Part shown: positions 7,660-14,111 of the stretch, piece after piece | Numbering within the stretch: position 1 is the first letter of the stretch | How the letters are laid out: each line of letters starts with the position of its first letter | Virus record (IMG/VR): IMGVR_UViG_3300023192_002313 | Location: 1 to 25,671 of that record | DNA from: a virus | Direction: 5' to 3' (one strand) | DNA: 25,671 bases | Translations under genes and position numbers: made by a program | Notes under the pieces: generated by a model | Told to the model about the DNA's origin: nothing | Database searches by the model: none | Seen by the model: the letters and a program-made list of their open reading frames with translations, nothing else

Positions 7660-8702
7660 CAGTAGGCAAACCAGAATTTAACTTGAACTCTTTTGGTATT
7701 ACATATGTTAAGAAAGCTAGACAAGAAGGTTCCCACCGAGGGGGAGATCCTGATATAACAGCAAAACCAACAGATAGTATAAGTGATGTAGATATAGCAA
7801 CATCTGGATTTGGTGACAGACAAAGTGATTCAAAAGGTGATACTAAAAGAATTGAGGGAGCAACTCAAGGTGGTAAAGATTCAAAAGGTGATTACACACA
7901 AGCTATGACTTCATCAGGTAAACTTGGTGTAAAGACTGGTAAAAAAGTAGGTACTGAGGTTTCACATCGATCTGGAATAGAAGATCCATATGTAGGTCAA
8001 GAAAGAGATGCTTCTGGCAATAAAAACATATATAAATTACCAGAAAGTCAAACCTTGCCAAAAAATGCAGCAATGCAATTAGCAATAATTAAATGTAAAT
8101 TACTTAAAGTAAAAGCATCAAGTGGTGATATTAATTATAAACGACCATCAGCAGAAGAACAGAGGGGTGAGCAAAGAGGTACAGCACAAACAGAATCAGA
8201 GACAGCAGCCAACACTAAACGTATTGCAGGAAGTCCAGTTATTTCTGATATTTCTCTACCTAATGTTAAATTATTCAGAGGAAATGATGATATGGGTGAA
8301 AAAATAGATAAGGCATCATGGACTGGTAGTGGGAGTCCTTATCCAAAACCAGCCGAACCTGAAATAAAGGAAAAGGGTACTGGTGACAAAATTCCTTATG
8401 AGAAACTAGGTGATTTACCACAAGGTAAAGATGACAGGAAGGTGGAATCATCAACTATCGTGGATGAGAAAGGCAAAGAAAGAAAATACCCAAGTCCAGC
8501 AGACAGGTACAAAGCAGAAGTGAGAAAAATGGCAGTAGATGCTATTGATGAAGCTATGAAAAACATTGAAACATTTCAAGATGCAAAAGAAAAAGCATTA
8601 CAAGAAGAATTAATCAAAGACGCAGCAGCCAACACGTCAGACAACGGTTCAGTAAACTTTGTATATTCTGACGTTAAAGAAAAACAAGTAAAGAAGGAAT
8701 AG
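7656..8702 (+). CDS. Low-complexity paralogue of the preceding protein
   Basis: 348 residues, joined to the previous gene by an ATGA overlap. Mostly charged and Gly/Ser-rich, without a recognisable catalytic motif. Residues about 150-225 repeat the block of the upstream protein (KASSGD ... TESETAANTKRIAGS ... NVKLFRG-DD-GEKIDKA). A C-terminal helical region (VDAIDEAMKNIETF, AKEKALQEELIKDAAANTS) could be a coiled coil. Overlapping genes plus a shared block suggest that the two products act together. Function unknown. Confidence 0.55.
   Translation: MTVGKPEFNLNSFGITYVKKARQEGSHRGGDPDITAKPTDSISDVDIATSGFGDRQSDSKGDTKRIEGATQGGKDSKGDYTQAMTSSGKLGVKTGKKVGTEVSHRSGIEDPYVGQERDASGNKNIYKLPESQTLPKNAAMQLAIIKCKLLKVKASSGDINYKRPSAEEQRGEQRGTAQTESETAANTKRIAGSPVISDISLPNVKLFRGNDDMGEKIDKASWTGSGSPYPKPAEPEIKEKGTGDKIPYEKLGDLPQGKDDRKVESSTIVDEKGKERKYPSPADRYKAEVRKMAVDAIDEAMKNIETFQDAKEKALQEELIKDAAANTSDNGSVNFVYSDVKEKQVKKE
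8190..8234 (+). repeat. Copy 2 of the 45-bp coding repeat
   Basis: Differs from 6913-6957 at one base. The surrounding protein block is similar over a longer stretch, although copy 2 has an insertion (PVISDISLP) between AGS and NVKLF. Confidence 0.85.
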
Positions 8703-8737
8703 AAACCTTTAAATATTATAACACTAGCAAAACATCA

Positions 8738-8869
8738 TTGAGAAAGGATGATACTCACTACTGTATAGAATGTAATACTACATTACCGTGGCGTTACAAG
8801 GGAAGACAGAGAATATACTGTAGTCCAACATGTAGGAAGTTATATACTGAAAAAATTAAGAATAAATAG
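8738..8869 (+). CDS. Small FCS-like zinc protein (43 aa)
   Basis: TTG start about 27 nt after the TATA-like CTTTAAATATT near 8706-8716, so probably leaderless. Cys pattern is CIEC near residue 9 followed by YCSPTC near residue 28, as in MYM/FCS-type knuckles. Basic C-terminus. Function unknown. Confidence 0.55.
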   Translation: MRKDDTHYCIECNTTLPWRYKGRQRIYCSPTCRKLYTEKIKNK

Positions 8870-8889
8870 TAGTAGTTGTTATTCAAACT

Positions 8890-9246
8890 GTGATTAAACT
8901 CTATGTAGACGGAGGTACTAGAAACAATAGTATCTGTCTGGTAGACGGGTTTAAAACTATAATAAAGATTCGTAATGGAAAGACAGGAAAACCTACAAAT
9001 AACGAACTTGAATACTTTGCATTATTATATGCTTTAACGTATATTAGTAATAAATATAGTAAAAGAAATGTAAAAATACTTAGTGATTCTATGCTTGTAG
9101 TAAAACAAATTAACAAGGTCTGGAGAATAACCACACCTACACTTACCCCTATATGGGAGAAATGTATGAAATTAATGACTGATAAAATAAAGGTAGGATG
9201 GGTTAGTAGAGAATTTAACAGAGCTGGGTGGGTTCTGGAGAAATAA
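8890..9246 (+). CDS. RNase H-like protein
   Basis: 118 residues from GTG. RNase HI-type motifs are present in order: YVDGG with D7, NNELEY with E39, LSDSMLVVKQI with D66, and a C-terminal WVSREFNRAGWVLE. In classical RNase HI the fourth carboxylate lies in this last motif; here the equivalent place reads NRAG, a variant that I recall from short phage-encoded RNase H-like proteins, so activity is likely but not certain. RNase H removes RNA from RNA:DNA hybrids, for example primers. The 3' end overlaps a convergent minus-strand gene by 32 nt. Confidence 0.75.
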   Translation: MIKLYVDGGTRNNSICLVDGFKTIIKIRNGKTGKPTNNELEYFALLYALTYISNKYSKRNVKILSDSMLVVKQINKVWRITTPTLTPIWEKCMKLMTDKIKVGWVSREFNRAGWVLEK

Positions 9247-9454
9247 CTCTGCTTGGGTATGTTGGTTTAATTTCACTAGACTGGTGCTGTTTACTAAAGA
9301 ATAACAGTATATTGTGAAATAGTACTGCATCAGATTCATACAAATCACCAGTTTTGGTTTTTTTAACAAACTGTGCAAACTGTCTAAATTTCTCTTTATC
9401 TTCCCATGTTATAGATATTGTAGTGTGAGAGTTACCTATTTTTCTTCTAGCCAA
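9215..9454 (-). CDS. Putative ribbon-helix-helix DNA-binding protein
   Basis: 79 residues from a TTG, with a minus-strand TATA box (9487-9476) at the leaderless distance. The N-terminal part (basic ARRK, then a TTISITW strand and a helix WEDKEKFRQFAQFVKK) followed by a second helix (ESDAVLFHNILLFFSKQ) resembles a ribbon-helix-helix repressor. It is the only minus-strand gene amid plus-strand genes here and diverges from the protease gene, so it may regulate the shared intergenic region. Its 3' end overlaps the RNase H-like gene. Confidence 0.5.
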   Translation of the reverse strand: MARRKIGNSHTTISITWEDKEKFRQFAQFVKKTKTGDLYESDAVLFHNILLFFSKQHQSSEIKPTYPSRVISPEPTQLC

Positions 9455-9475
9455 GATATGTAAGTTATATATTCC

Positions 9476-9508
9476 TATTATATAAGCTTTTACTTAAAGT
9501 TTTTATAC
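9476..9508. promoter_or_regulatory. Divergent TATA boxes between the RHH candidate and the protease
   Basis: Minus strand: CTTATATAATAG at 9487-9476, about 27 nt before TTG 9454. Plus strand: TTTTATAC at 9501-9508, about 25 nt before ATG 9529. Neither carries the ACTAGTA element. Confidence 0.5.
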
Positions 9509-9528
9509 TATATAAGTAAAAAAATAAT

Positions 9529-10359
9529 ATGAAGGTAATAACACTATGTGTGTTAGTTTTTAGCATGTTATTACTAGTTGTGCTTGGTTCTGTTGTTGAA
9601 ACTACACACGCAGAACTACCCAGAACCCTTGACGAATTAAAAACATTAAAAGTTAGACAAACCACAAACCCAAATGTGTGTATATTTGAGGTAAATCCAT
9701 CCATCTCAAATAACTGGTACGGTATAAAAAATGCAACACTTGTTGCCATATATTCGTGGCAAGAGAAATTATTTGAAAAATACATTATGGGGGATTGGAT
9801 TATTAGACACACAATAATACCTTGGGAAGAACACGAAAATAAATATGCATATGATTACCCACAATGTAATGTGATGATAAACTATGAGGGTAAAAACAGT
9901 GTTAATAGTAAAGCATTGGGAACAACATCAATTAATTTTAACAAATCAACCCACAAGTTCATGTTTATTAATGTTTATTTAATACAACCAAAACAAATAA
10001 TAGATCTACGTATTAGTAATGTAACTGACAATAAACTCATAATTACCACAAAGGTAACAGATACTGAAATCAGTTTGAATACTATAAGAAACGTGGTTTT
10101 ACATGAATTTGGTCATTCGATAGGTCTTCATCACTACAATATAACAACACCTCTTAGTGTTTCAGAGAAAAGTGTGGATAGATCTGTAATGATACCAAGT
10201 ATTAATCCGTTTAATGAAAATCAAGTACTTAGTATTACAAACCCTGACATGGAAGTTGTAGGAAAACTCTATGGTAGCGATGGCTGGGGTGGAATCACAC
10301 CACCATATAACATAGACAGATGCTCTATTTTTAATCTTATGATTGTAAAGTGTTATTAG
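9529..10359 (+). CDS. Secreted metzincin-type zinc metalloprotease
   Basis: 276 residues with a clear N-terminal signal peptide (basic MKV, hydrophobic core 4-22, likely cleavage after THA near 28). The zinc site HEFGHSIGLHH has H192, E193, H196, G199 and H202 in the HExxHxxGxxH pattern, and a Met-turn follows in RSVMIPS (M221). This is the matrixin/metzincin layout of an extracellular endopeptidase. In a virus it could act on the host S-layer or envelope at entry or release, or process a secreted protein; none of this is shown by the sequence. Four or more N-glycosylation sequons (e.g. NAT, NKS, NVT, NIT) fit an exported archaeal protein. The 3' end overlaps the convergent methyltransferase by 23 nt. 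Confidence 0.85.
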   Translation: MKVITLCVLVFSMLLLVVLGSVVETTHAELPRTLDELKTLKVRQTTNPNVCIFEVNPSISNNWYGIKNATLVAIYSWQEKLFEKYIMGDWIIRHTIIPWEEHENKYAYDYPQCNVMINYEGKNSVNSKALGTTSINFNKSTHKFMFINVYLIQPKQIIDLRISNVTDNKLIITTKVTDTEISLNTIRNVVLHEFGHSIGLHHYNITTPLSVSEKSVDRSVMIPSINPFNENQVLSITNPDMEVVGKLYGSDGWGGITPPYNIDRCSIFNLMIVKCY

Positions 10360-10807
10360 TTTTCCTAAAAATTATACACATGTAAGCATTTCTGCTCATA
10401 AATTCACTAGGTTTGCCATTGTATAGAAATCTAATTCTGCCCTTTATTGCATGATATTCAGCATTATCTTCAATATATTTGTGCCAGTATTTACTACTAC
10501 ATGTGTTTGCTGGTATTATCATTATTATGTTAATGTTATTTTCTCTCCATTCTTCATACGCTTTCTTTACAAAGTCACCAGTCATACTATGAGGAGGGTT
10601 ACACCAAACATCATCATTCCAACTAGCTGTCAATCCATCAGAAACAACATTGAAAAAATCACTACATTTCTTGTTATCAACATTAGCACAAACATCAATC
10701 ATTGGTACTATCTCATATTTTTTACAGATATCACTAAACAGTTTATGAGGTGTTTCATATTCATCACTTAGCGACAAACTACTCCTTGATTTTTTATGTA
10801 ATTCCAC
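10337..10807 (-). CDS. Phage-type DNA N6-adenine methyltransferase
   Basis: 156 residues from GTG. Matches the phage Dam family (DNA_N-6-adenine-methyltransferase) in order: DEYETPHKLF near 15-24, DVCAN near 38-42, SDGLTASW near 56-63, the catalytic CNPPH (NPPH 70-73) and the C-terminal GRIRFLYNGKPSEFMSRN segment. NPPH takes the place of the DPPY/NPPY motif IV. The enzyme would methylate adenine in viral DNA, probably as protection from restriction or to mark replicated DNA. No cognate endonuclease is adjacent. A minus-strand TATA box at 10839-10829 is 27 nt before the start. Confidence 0.85.
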   Translation of the reverse strand: MELHKKSRSSLSLSDEYETPHKLFSDICKKYEIVPMIDVCANVDNKKCSDFFNVVSDGLTASWNDDVWCNPPHSMTGDFVKKAYEEWRENNINIIMIIPANTCSSKYWHKYIEDNAEYHAIKGRIRFLYNGKPSEFMSRNAYMCIIFRKTNNTLQS

Positions 10808-10839
10808 TAGATACTCTTATATGGTAGTAATTTATAAGA
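10806..10839. promoter_or_regulatory. Divergent promoters between methyltransferase and zinc protein
   Basis: Plus strand: ACTAGATACTCTTATATGG at 10806-10824, TATA centred about 27 nt before ATG 10846. Minus strand: CTCTTATAAAT at 10839-10829, 27 nt before GTG 10807. The plus copy is the leftmost member of the ACTAGTA promoter family. Confidence 0.65.
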
Positions 10840-10845
10840 GTTGTT

Positions 10846-11253
10846 ATGGGAACTAAGATAAGTGCAAAGTTTGACGGTTCATGTAAAATTTGTGGGGATG
10901 GTTGGAAAGTTGGTAATGAAATATTTTATCAAAAAACACCAAAGGCAATATGTATAGATAAGGACTGTTTCTTTCAACAAGGAGGAACTGTAAATAGTTT
11001 TCAACAGAAACCATTTGGTAATCCTTCAAACATAATTATTACACAATTACCAGAAGTTAACGTTTCTGAGGATACTATAAAGATCGGTACATTGTGGAAA
11101 CAATACTTTAAAGAGGCACACGAATTGACTAAAAATGTTTATCCTAAAGAGGATGTAAATAGTGATAGGTTTGGAATGATCAGACAGACAGTGTTGAATC
11201 AACTTGTACACCTTGCTGGTGTAGTAGTTGCAAAACAAAATAGTTTGAACTAG
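10846..11253 (+). CDS. Zinc-finger protein with helical C-terminal domain
   Basis: 135 residues. The N-terminal SAKFDGSCKICGDGWKVG with a later CIDKDC gives C13, C16, C36 and C41, a ribbon that resembles small phage nucleic-acid-binding domains with a FDGxCxxCG entry. Residues 70-135 are predicted helical. It stands first in the replication block under its own promoter, so a DNA-transaction role is plausible. No specific family recognised. Confidence 0.6.
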   Translation: MGTKISAKFDGSCKICGDGWKVGNEIFYQKTPKAICIDKDCFFQQGGTVNSFQQKPFGNPSNIIITQLPEVNVSEDTIKIGTLWKQYFKEAHELTKNVYPKEDVNSDRFGMIRQTVLNQLVHLAGVVVAKQNSLN

Positions 11254-11254
11254 T

Positions 11255-11272
11255 ACTAGTAACCCTTATATT
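11255..11272 (+). promoter_or_regulatory. ACTAGTA-type promoter
   Basis: ACTAGTAACCCTTATATT, with the TATA part centred about 26 nt before ATG 11294. It starts two bases after the previous stop codon. Confidence 0.7.
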
Positions 11273-11293
11273 CTAGTAAAATAATAAACAAAT

Positions 11294-11641
11294 ATGAATG
11301 TTTCAGAAGTACTGGATATTTCCAGTTCACAAGGAGGCAACTCAACTCCGCTAGAAGTAGGGGAGAAAATAGTCATTCAGGGATTCAAGGTTAAACACGT
11401 TGAACAACTAGGTGCTGATGTAGCAGAGATTCAAACTACAGAGGGATTAAGACACTCATTCGGAAAAACAGTGGTAGGACAAGCAAAGTCAGACTATTGG
11501 AAGGATGTAGTTGAAAAATGTGTTAAAAAGGATGCCTCTGACGGACTCGACTGTTACGTTGTGGAACGTATCTCGGACAAGACTGATAGACCAATGATCT
11601 GTTTGTCAATGTTTCCAAGAGCACAAAAGAAGCAACAATAA
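11294..11641 (+). CDS. Hypothetical protein, possible OB-like fold (115 aa)
   Basis: No family recognised with confidence. Predicted strands (EKIVIQGFKVKHVE, ADVAEIQTTEG, CYVVERIS, MICLSMFP) around a helix (DYWKDVVEKCVKKDA) could be an OB-like barrel, and its position among replication genes makes a single-strand-binding role worth testing. It has its own promoter and a T8 tract follows the stop at once, so it appears to be transcribed as a single gene. Confidence 0.55.
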   Translation: MNVSEVLDISSSQGGNSTPLEVGEKIVIQGFKVKHVEQLGADVAEIQTTEGLRHSFGKTVVGQAKSDYWKDVVEKCVKKDASDGLDCYVVERISDKTDRPMICLSMFPRAQKKQQ

Positions 11642-11645
11642 CCTC

Positions 11646-11653
11646 TTTTTTTT
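11646..11653 (+). terminator. T8 terminator
   Basis: Eight T residues begin 4 nt after the stop of the preceding gene, with no hairpin before them, as in archaeal U-tract termination. Confidence 0.5.
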
Positions 11654-11659
11654 ATTATC

Positions 11660-11776
11660 ATGAAACAAAAATGTCCAAGATGTGAATTTGAAATGAAGAA
11701 TATTACAGCATGTCACATGATATGTATTAATTGTGGTGCTCATTTAGACTGTTCGGATAAAGGTAGTTTCTGGTAA
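11660..11776 (+). CDS. Small zinc-ribbon protein (38 aa)
   Basis: The pattern CPRC near residue 5, a Cys near 18, CINC near 22 and a final LDCSDKGSFW fits a compact zinc ribbon. The DCSDKGS ending is distinctive and I recall similar endings in small archaeal ribbons. The stop overlaps the next ATG by one base. Confidence 0.6.
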   Translation: MKQKCPRCEFEMKNITACHMICINCGAHLDCSDKGSFW

Positions 11777-12075
11777 TGAAGTGGGAAAAGTTACCAAACG
11801 GTAAATGGAAACCTTTAAAGGAGTTTAAAAAACCTGTTAACGGTAAATATGATTATGATGATCCAATTTACAAGAAAAGAATGAAGGAAAGGATGAATAA
11901 AATTAAACTGTTTTGTCACACATGTGGCACATATACATTATTAAATCCATGTGTACATCATTTACCTGATGGTTACAAAAATGAAGTGAGAAGAAAGGCT
12001 TATAAAAAAGCGATAAAGGAGTCTAAATCTGTGACAGAGAAAAAACCCAATAAAGAATTAACTAGTAACTCTTAA
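11776..12075 (+). CDS. Basic protein with a CxxC...CxHH zinc site (99 aa)
   Basis: Rich in Lys. C47, C50, C59 and H61/H62 form a plausible single zinc finger (FCHTCG ... NPCVHHLPDGY); flanking basic helices would suit nucleic-acid binding. Start overlaps the previous stop. The last codons lie within the next promoter, showing tight packing. Function unknown. Confidence 0.55.
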   Translation: MKWEKLPNGKWKPLKEFKKPVNGKYDYDDPIYKKRMKERMNKIKLFCHTCGTYTLLNPCVHHLPDGYKNEVRRKAYKKAIKESKSVTEKKPNKELTSNS

Positions 12076-12079
12076 ATAC
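12061..12079 (+). promoter_or_regulatory. ACTAGTA-type promoter (consensus copy)
   Basis: ACTAGTAACTCTTAAATAC, identical to the copy before the MCM operon. TATA centre about 25 nt before ATG 12100. It overlaps the 3' end of the upstream coding region. Confidence 0.8.
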
Positions 12080-12099
12080 GTGAAAGTTGTACGATAACC

Positions 12100-12903
12100 A
12101 TGGTGTTTGCAAAGAAATGGAGTATAGAACTTGAGAAAAAAGACGACATTATTCACTTAGAACCATTAAGTGATCTTCATATTGGACATGTAGGTTTTGA
12201 TGAGGATCTTTATAAAAAACGAATCAGAGCCATCTCAAAAAATCATAACAGGTATACAATATTCTTAGGTGATCAGTTGGATGCTATAACTACATTTGAT
12301 AAAAGATTTAATCCCGACATATCAACAGAACATGATATTGATAATCAACGTAAGACTTGGCAAACATTATCACAGCCATTAATAGATGTACATAAAGAGT
12401 CTAACAATAAGAAAATATGTGGGCTGTTACACGGTAATCACGAATATAATATTAGAGAGATAACAAGATCATATATAGAAAATCAATTCTGTGAACCAAA
12501 TGGAATTGACTTTCTTGGTAGTAGGGCAATTATAGGGTTAGAGATAACCTATAAAAAGAAAATACTAGGTCAATGGACTATACTGGCAATACACGGTTCA
12601 GGTGGTGGTAAGCCAGAAAGGATGTTTGATCAGATGAAAAAGAACGTGTATGCAGATATATTCCTCTGTGGACATTTACACCAAAAACGTTATACCCCAG
12701 AAATAGTCAACGATTTTGACTTTGACACAGGCAAGCGTTGGGAAAGAGAGATACATTTGGTAAACGCTGGCACTTTTTGTCACACAGTAGTAGACGATAC
12801 CGATGGGTATATGGACAGGAAGAATGAGATTGTTTATGGTCAAATAGGTACTACAACTTTGTCGATAGATGCATTTAACGGAAAGGTGGTTGGACATATC
12901 TAG
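12100..12903 (+). CDS. Calcineurin-like metallophosphoesterase
   Basis: 267 residues with the whole metallophosphoesterase motif series: LSDLHIGH (D25, H27), FLGDQLDA (D58, D61), HGNHE (N113, H114), AIHGSGGG (H165) and CGHLHQ (H192, H194). Such enzymes hydrolyse phosphomono- or diesters at a two-metal site. In a replication block a nuclease or DNA-repair role (as for Mre11/SbcD-like members) is possible, but the length and the lack of a partner ATPase do not identify a substrate. A consensus virus promoter drives it. Confidence 0.85.
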   Translation: MVFAKKWSIELEKKDDIIHLEPLSDLHIGHVGFDEDLYKKRIRAISKNHNRYTIFLGDQLDAITTFDKRFNPDISTEHDIDNQRKTWQTLSQPLIDVHKESNNKKICGLLHGNHEYNIREITRSYIENQFCEPNGIDFLGSRAIIGLEITYKKKILGQWTILAIHGSGGGKPERMFDQMKKNVYADIFLCGHLHQKRYTPEIVNDFDFDTGKRWEREIHLVNAGTFCHTVVDDTDGYMDRKNEIVYGQIGTTTLSIDAFNGKVVGHI

Positions 12904-12952
12904 GATAATACGAAATGGTAAACGCACACTGGATACCCAGATTCCTTCACCA

Positions 12953-13144
12953 ATGCGTATATCAAATAAAAGTAACCGTGACAAGGTTTTAGATGTTATG
13001 AGAGATTCTAAATGTCCGTTAACTTTTACGGAAATTTTATATGCAACTGAGATGAGAAGTAGTGGGGGACTTGCTAATGTTTTAAGGATGTTAATAATTG
13101 ATAAAATTGTAGGAAAGCATTCACGTTTATATGACCTCTTATAA
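12953..13144 (+). CDS. Winged-helix DNA-binding protein (63 aa)
   Basis: The segment RDKVLDVMRDSKCPLTFTEILYATEMRSSGGLANVLRMLI has the helix-turn-helix-wing order of a small winged helix: a first helix, a CPLTFTEI turn, a recognition helix and a VGKHSRLYDLL strand pair. Start uncertain: ATG 12869 would add 28 residues and overlap the phosphoesterase by 35 nt; ATG 12953 gives only the domain. Likely a transcription factor or replication accessory. Confidence 0.6.
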   Translation: MRISNKSNRDKVLDVMRDSKCPLTFTEILYATEMRSSGGLANVLRMLIIDKIVGKHSRLYDLL

Positions 13145-13162
13145 CTAGTAATTCTTAAATAG
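13144..13162 (+). promoter_or_regulatory. ACTAGTA-type promoter
   Basis: ACTAGTAATTCTTAAATAG begins in the stop region of the winged-helix gene; TATA centre about 26 nt before ATG 13184. Confidence 0.75.
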
Positions 13163-13183
13163 TCTAATATTGTAATAGTCTAC

Positions 13184-13354
13184 ATGTTCATTGAAATTAC
13201 TTGGAAAAACAAAAAAGGTGACACTTTAAAATCATATATAGAGTCAACAAAAGTTCAAGGTTTTATTAACTCATTTGTTGAACTAGACGTAAAGCCAGAA
13301 TTAACAATGCCAGATAATGTGACTTTAGAGACATCTACACCATTACAAACGTAA
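13184..13354 (+). CDS. Small hypothetical protein (56 aa)
   Basis: Leaderless ORF placed exactly at the expected distance from its promoter, which is the main support for it. The sequence alternates strands and a helix (FIEITWKNKKGD, KVQGFINSFVEL, VTLETSTP) and may be a small beta-rich fold. No family recognised. Confidence 0.6.
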   Translation: MFIEITWKNKKGDTLKSYIESTKVQGFINSFVELDVKPELTMPDNVTLETSTPLQT

Positions 13355-13358
13355 TAAT

Positions 13359-13377
13359 ACTAGTAAATGTTATATAC
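13359..13377 (+). promoter_or_regulatory. ACTAGTA-type promoter of the RNA gene
   Basis: ACTAGTAAATGTTATATAC, five bases after the preceding stop. Predicted initiation about 13396-13400, where no substantial ORF starts. Confidence 0.65.
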
Positions 13378-13398
13378 TAGTATTACATATGATATATG

Positions 13399-13548
13399 TC
13401 TATCAGGGATTACCTTAGACGGTAGCCCTCTTAAGGCAATAACCAAAAAAGACGAAAGGAGGATGGATCGGTTAGTCCATAACTGCCTCTGAGTAGGTAA
13501 AACACATTAGGGTGAAAGGTGTAGAGGCACTATCACCCAATTTTTTTT
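13399..13548 (+). ncRNA. Candidate structured non-coding RNA (about 150 nt)
   Basis: A promoter of the virus family lies upstream and a T8 tract ends the unit, yet no ORF longer than nine codons lies inside. Visible stems: AGGG/CCCT (13405-08 with 13426-29) stacked with TACC/GGTA (13411-14 with 13421-24); ATGGA/TCCAT (13463-67 with 13476-80); GCCTCT/AGAGGC (13485-90 with 13523-28) continued by ACAC/GTGT (13502-05 with 13519-22); and GGGTGA/TCACCC (13510-15 with 13533-38) just before the T tract. The last two stems cannot nest, so they imply a pseudoknot or a switch. It does not resemble tRNA, 5S, SRP or RNase P RNA as far as I can see. Confidence 0.6.
13541..13548 (+). terminator. T8 terminator of the RNA gene
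   Basis: Eight T residues come two bases after the 3' arm of the GGGTGA/TCACCC stem, a hairpin plus U-tract arrangement. Confidence 0.6.
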
Positions 13549-13602
13549 AACCAAGTTATCTTTTTATAATGTTACTAAAAAAACTTTTGAGTTAAAATAA
13601 AA

Positions 13603-13697
13603 GTTAACTAAGTGTATAACTAACCTTCCCTTTAAAATGTTAACTAACAATGTTAACTAACTATTTTTTTAACGTGTTAGTTATTAACTTAACTAAC
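13603..13697. repeat. Iteron-like GTTAACTAAC cluster, candidate replication origin
   Basis: Copies: GTTAACTAA at 13603, a variant ATAACTAAC at 13616, GTTAACTAAC at 13639 and 13652 (13 bp apart), CTTAACTAAC at 13688, and an inverted GTTAGTTA at 13676. They lie in a very AT-rich gap (13549-13739) that has no gene, directly upstream of the operon with the RHH candidate and MCM. Arrays of this kind mark initiator-binding sites in many replicons. No typical archaeal ORB element was recognised. Confidence 0.55.
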
Positions 13698-13739
13698 TAT
13701 TATTTCTAAGAACATCACTTATTACTATTGTAATACATA

Positions 13740-13758
13740 ACTAGTAACTCTTAAATAC
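13740..13758 (+). promoter_or_regulatory. ACTAGTA-type promoter of the MCM operon (consensus copy)
   Basis: ACTAGTAACTCTTAAATAC, identical to the copy at 12061. TATA centre about 25 nt before ATG 13779. Confidence 0.8.
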
Positions 13759-13778
13759 AATATAAAGAATAAACATTC

Positions 13779-14111
13779 ATGCAGTTCAAAAGAAACACAG
13801 TAACACTGTCAGTAGGATATCACGCAGCTCCTATTTTTGAATCACTAGACAGGATAAAACCAGATAATATGAGTTTTAGTTTGTTCCTAGCAGTGGTAGC
13901 TGATGATTATGTCAAAAGCAAAAAAAAGACAGCCAGAATAACGGATTTTGATCATGAGGATGTTATTGCAGAACTGCCCCTATTTTATGCAAGTATATTA
14001 AAATGGGAAAAACACATAATCAATCTAAACACAGAGGACTTTAAGAAATTACAGAAGAGGTTTTCTCAACTAGGAAGCCTTATCAGCAAGGAGGTAGAGA
14101 AAAGGTTATGA
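13779..14111 (+). CDS. Ribbon-helix-helix-like protein upstream of MCM (110 aa)
   Basis: N-terminal NTVTLSVGY strand, a helix (APIFESLDRI) and a second helix (MSFSLFLAVVADDYVKSKKK) resemble a ribbon-helix-helix DNA-binding unit, followed by a helical C-terminal half. Its gene overlaps MCM by ATGA and lies directly after the iteron-like cluster, so it is the best candidate for an origin-binding or MCM-loading factor or an autoregulator. No Cdc6/Orc1 gene is in the window. The role is inferred from position only. Confidence 0.5.
   Translation: MQFKRNTVTLSVGYHAAPIFESLDRIKPDNMSFSLFLAVVADDYVKSKKKTARITDFDHEDVIAELPLFYASILKWEKHIINLNTEDFKKLQKRFSQLGSLISKEVEKRL

Noticed and set aside
7455-7823. Minus-strand open frame opposite the low-complexity genes
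   Set aside because: It spans the ATGA junction of two plus-strand genes and its translation is cysteine- and phenylalanine-rich shadow sequence, typical of antisense frames of biased coding DNA.
9529-10359. Mis-joined host segment carrying the protease
   Set aside because: Codon use and promoter style look like the neighbours, and the gene interlocks with virus-type genes on both sides; no junction is visible.
10451-10771. Plus-strand frame of 106 codons inside the methyltransferase gene
   Set aside because: It lies wholly antisense to a gene with recognisable methyltransferase motifs and has no promoter or start signal of its own.
13399-13548. RNase P RNA or SRP RNA
   Set aside because: The universally conserved regions of either RNA were not recognised, and the length is too short for both.
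13359-13739. CRISPR array
   Set aside because: The GTTAACTAAC copies are too short, unevenly spaced and lack unique spacers of constant length.
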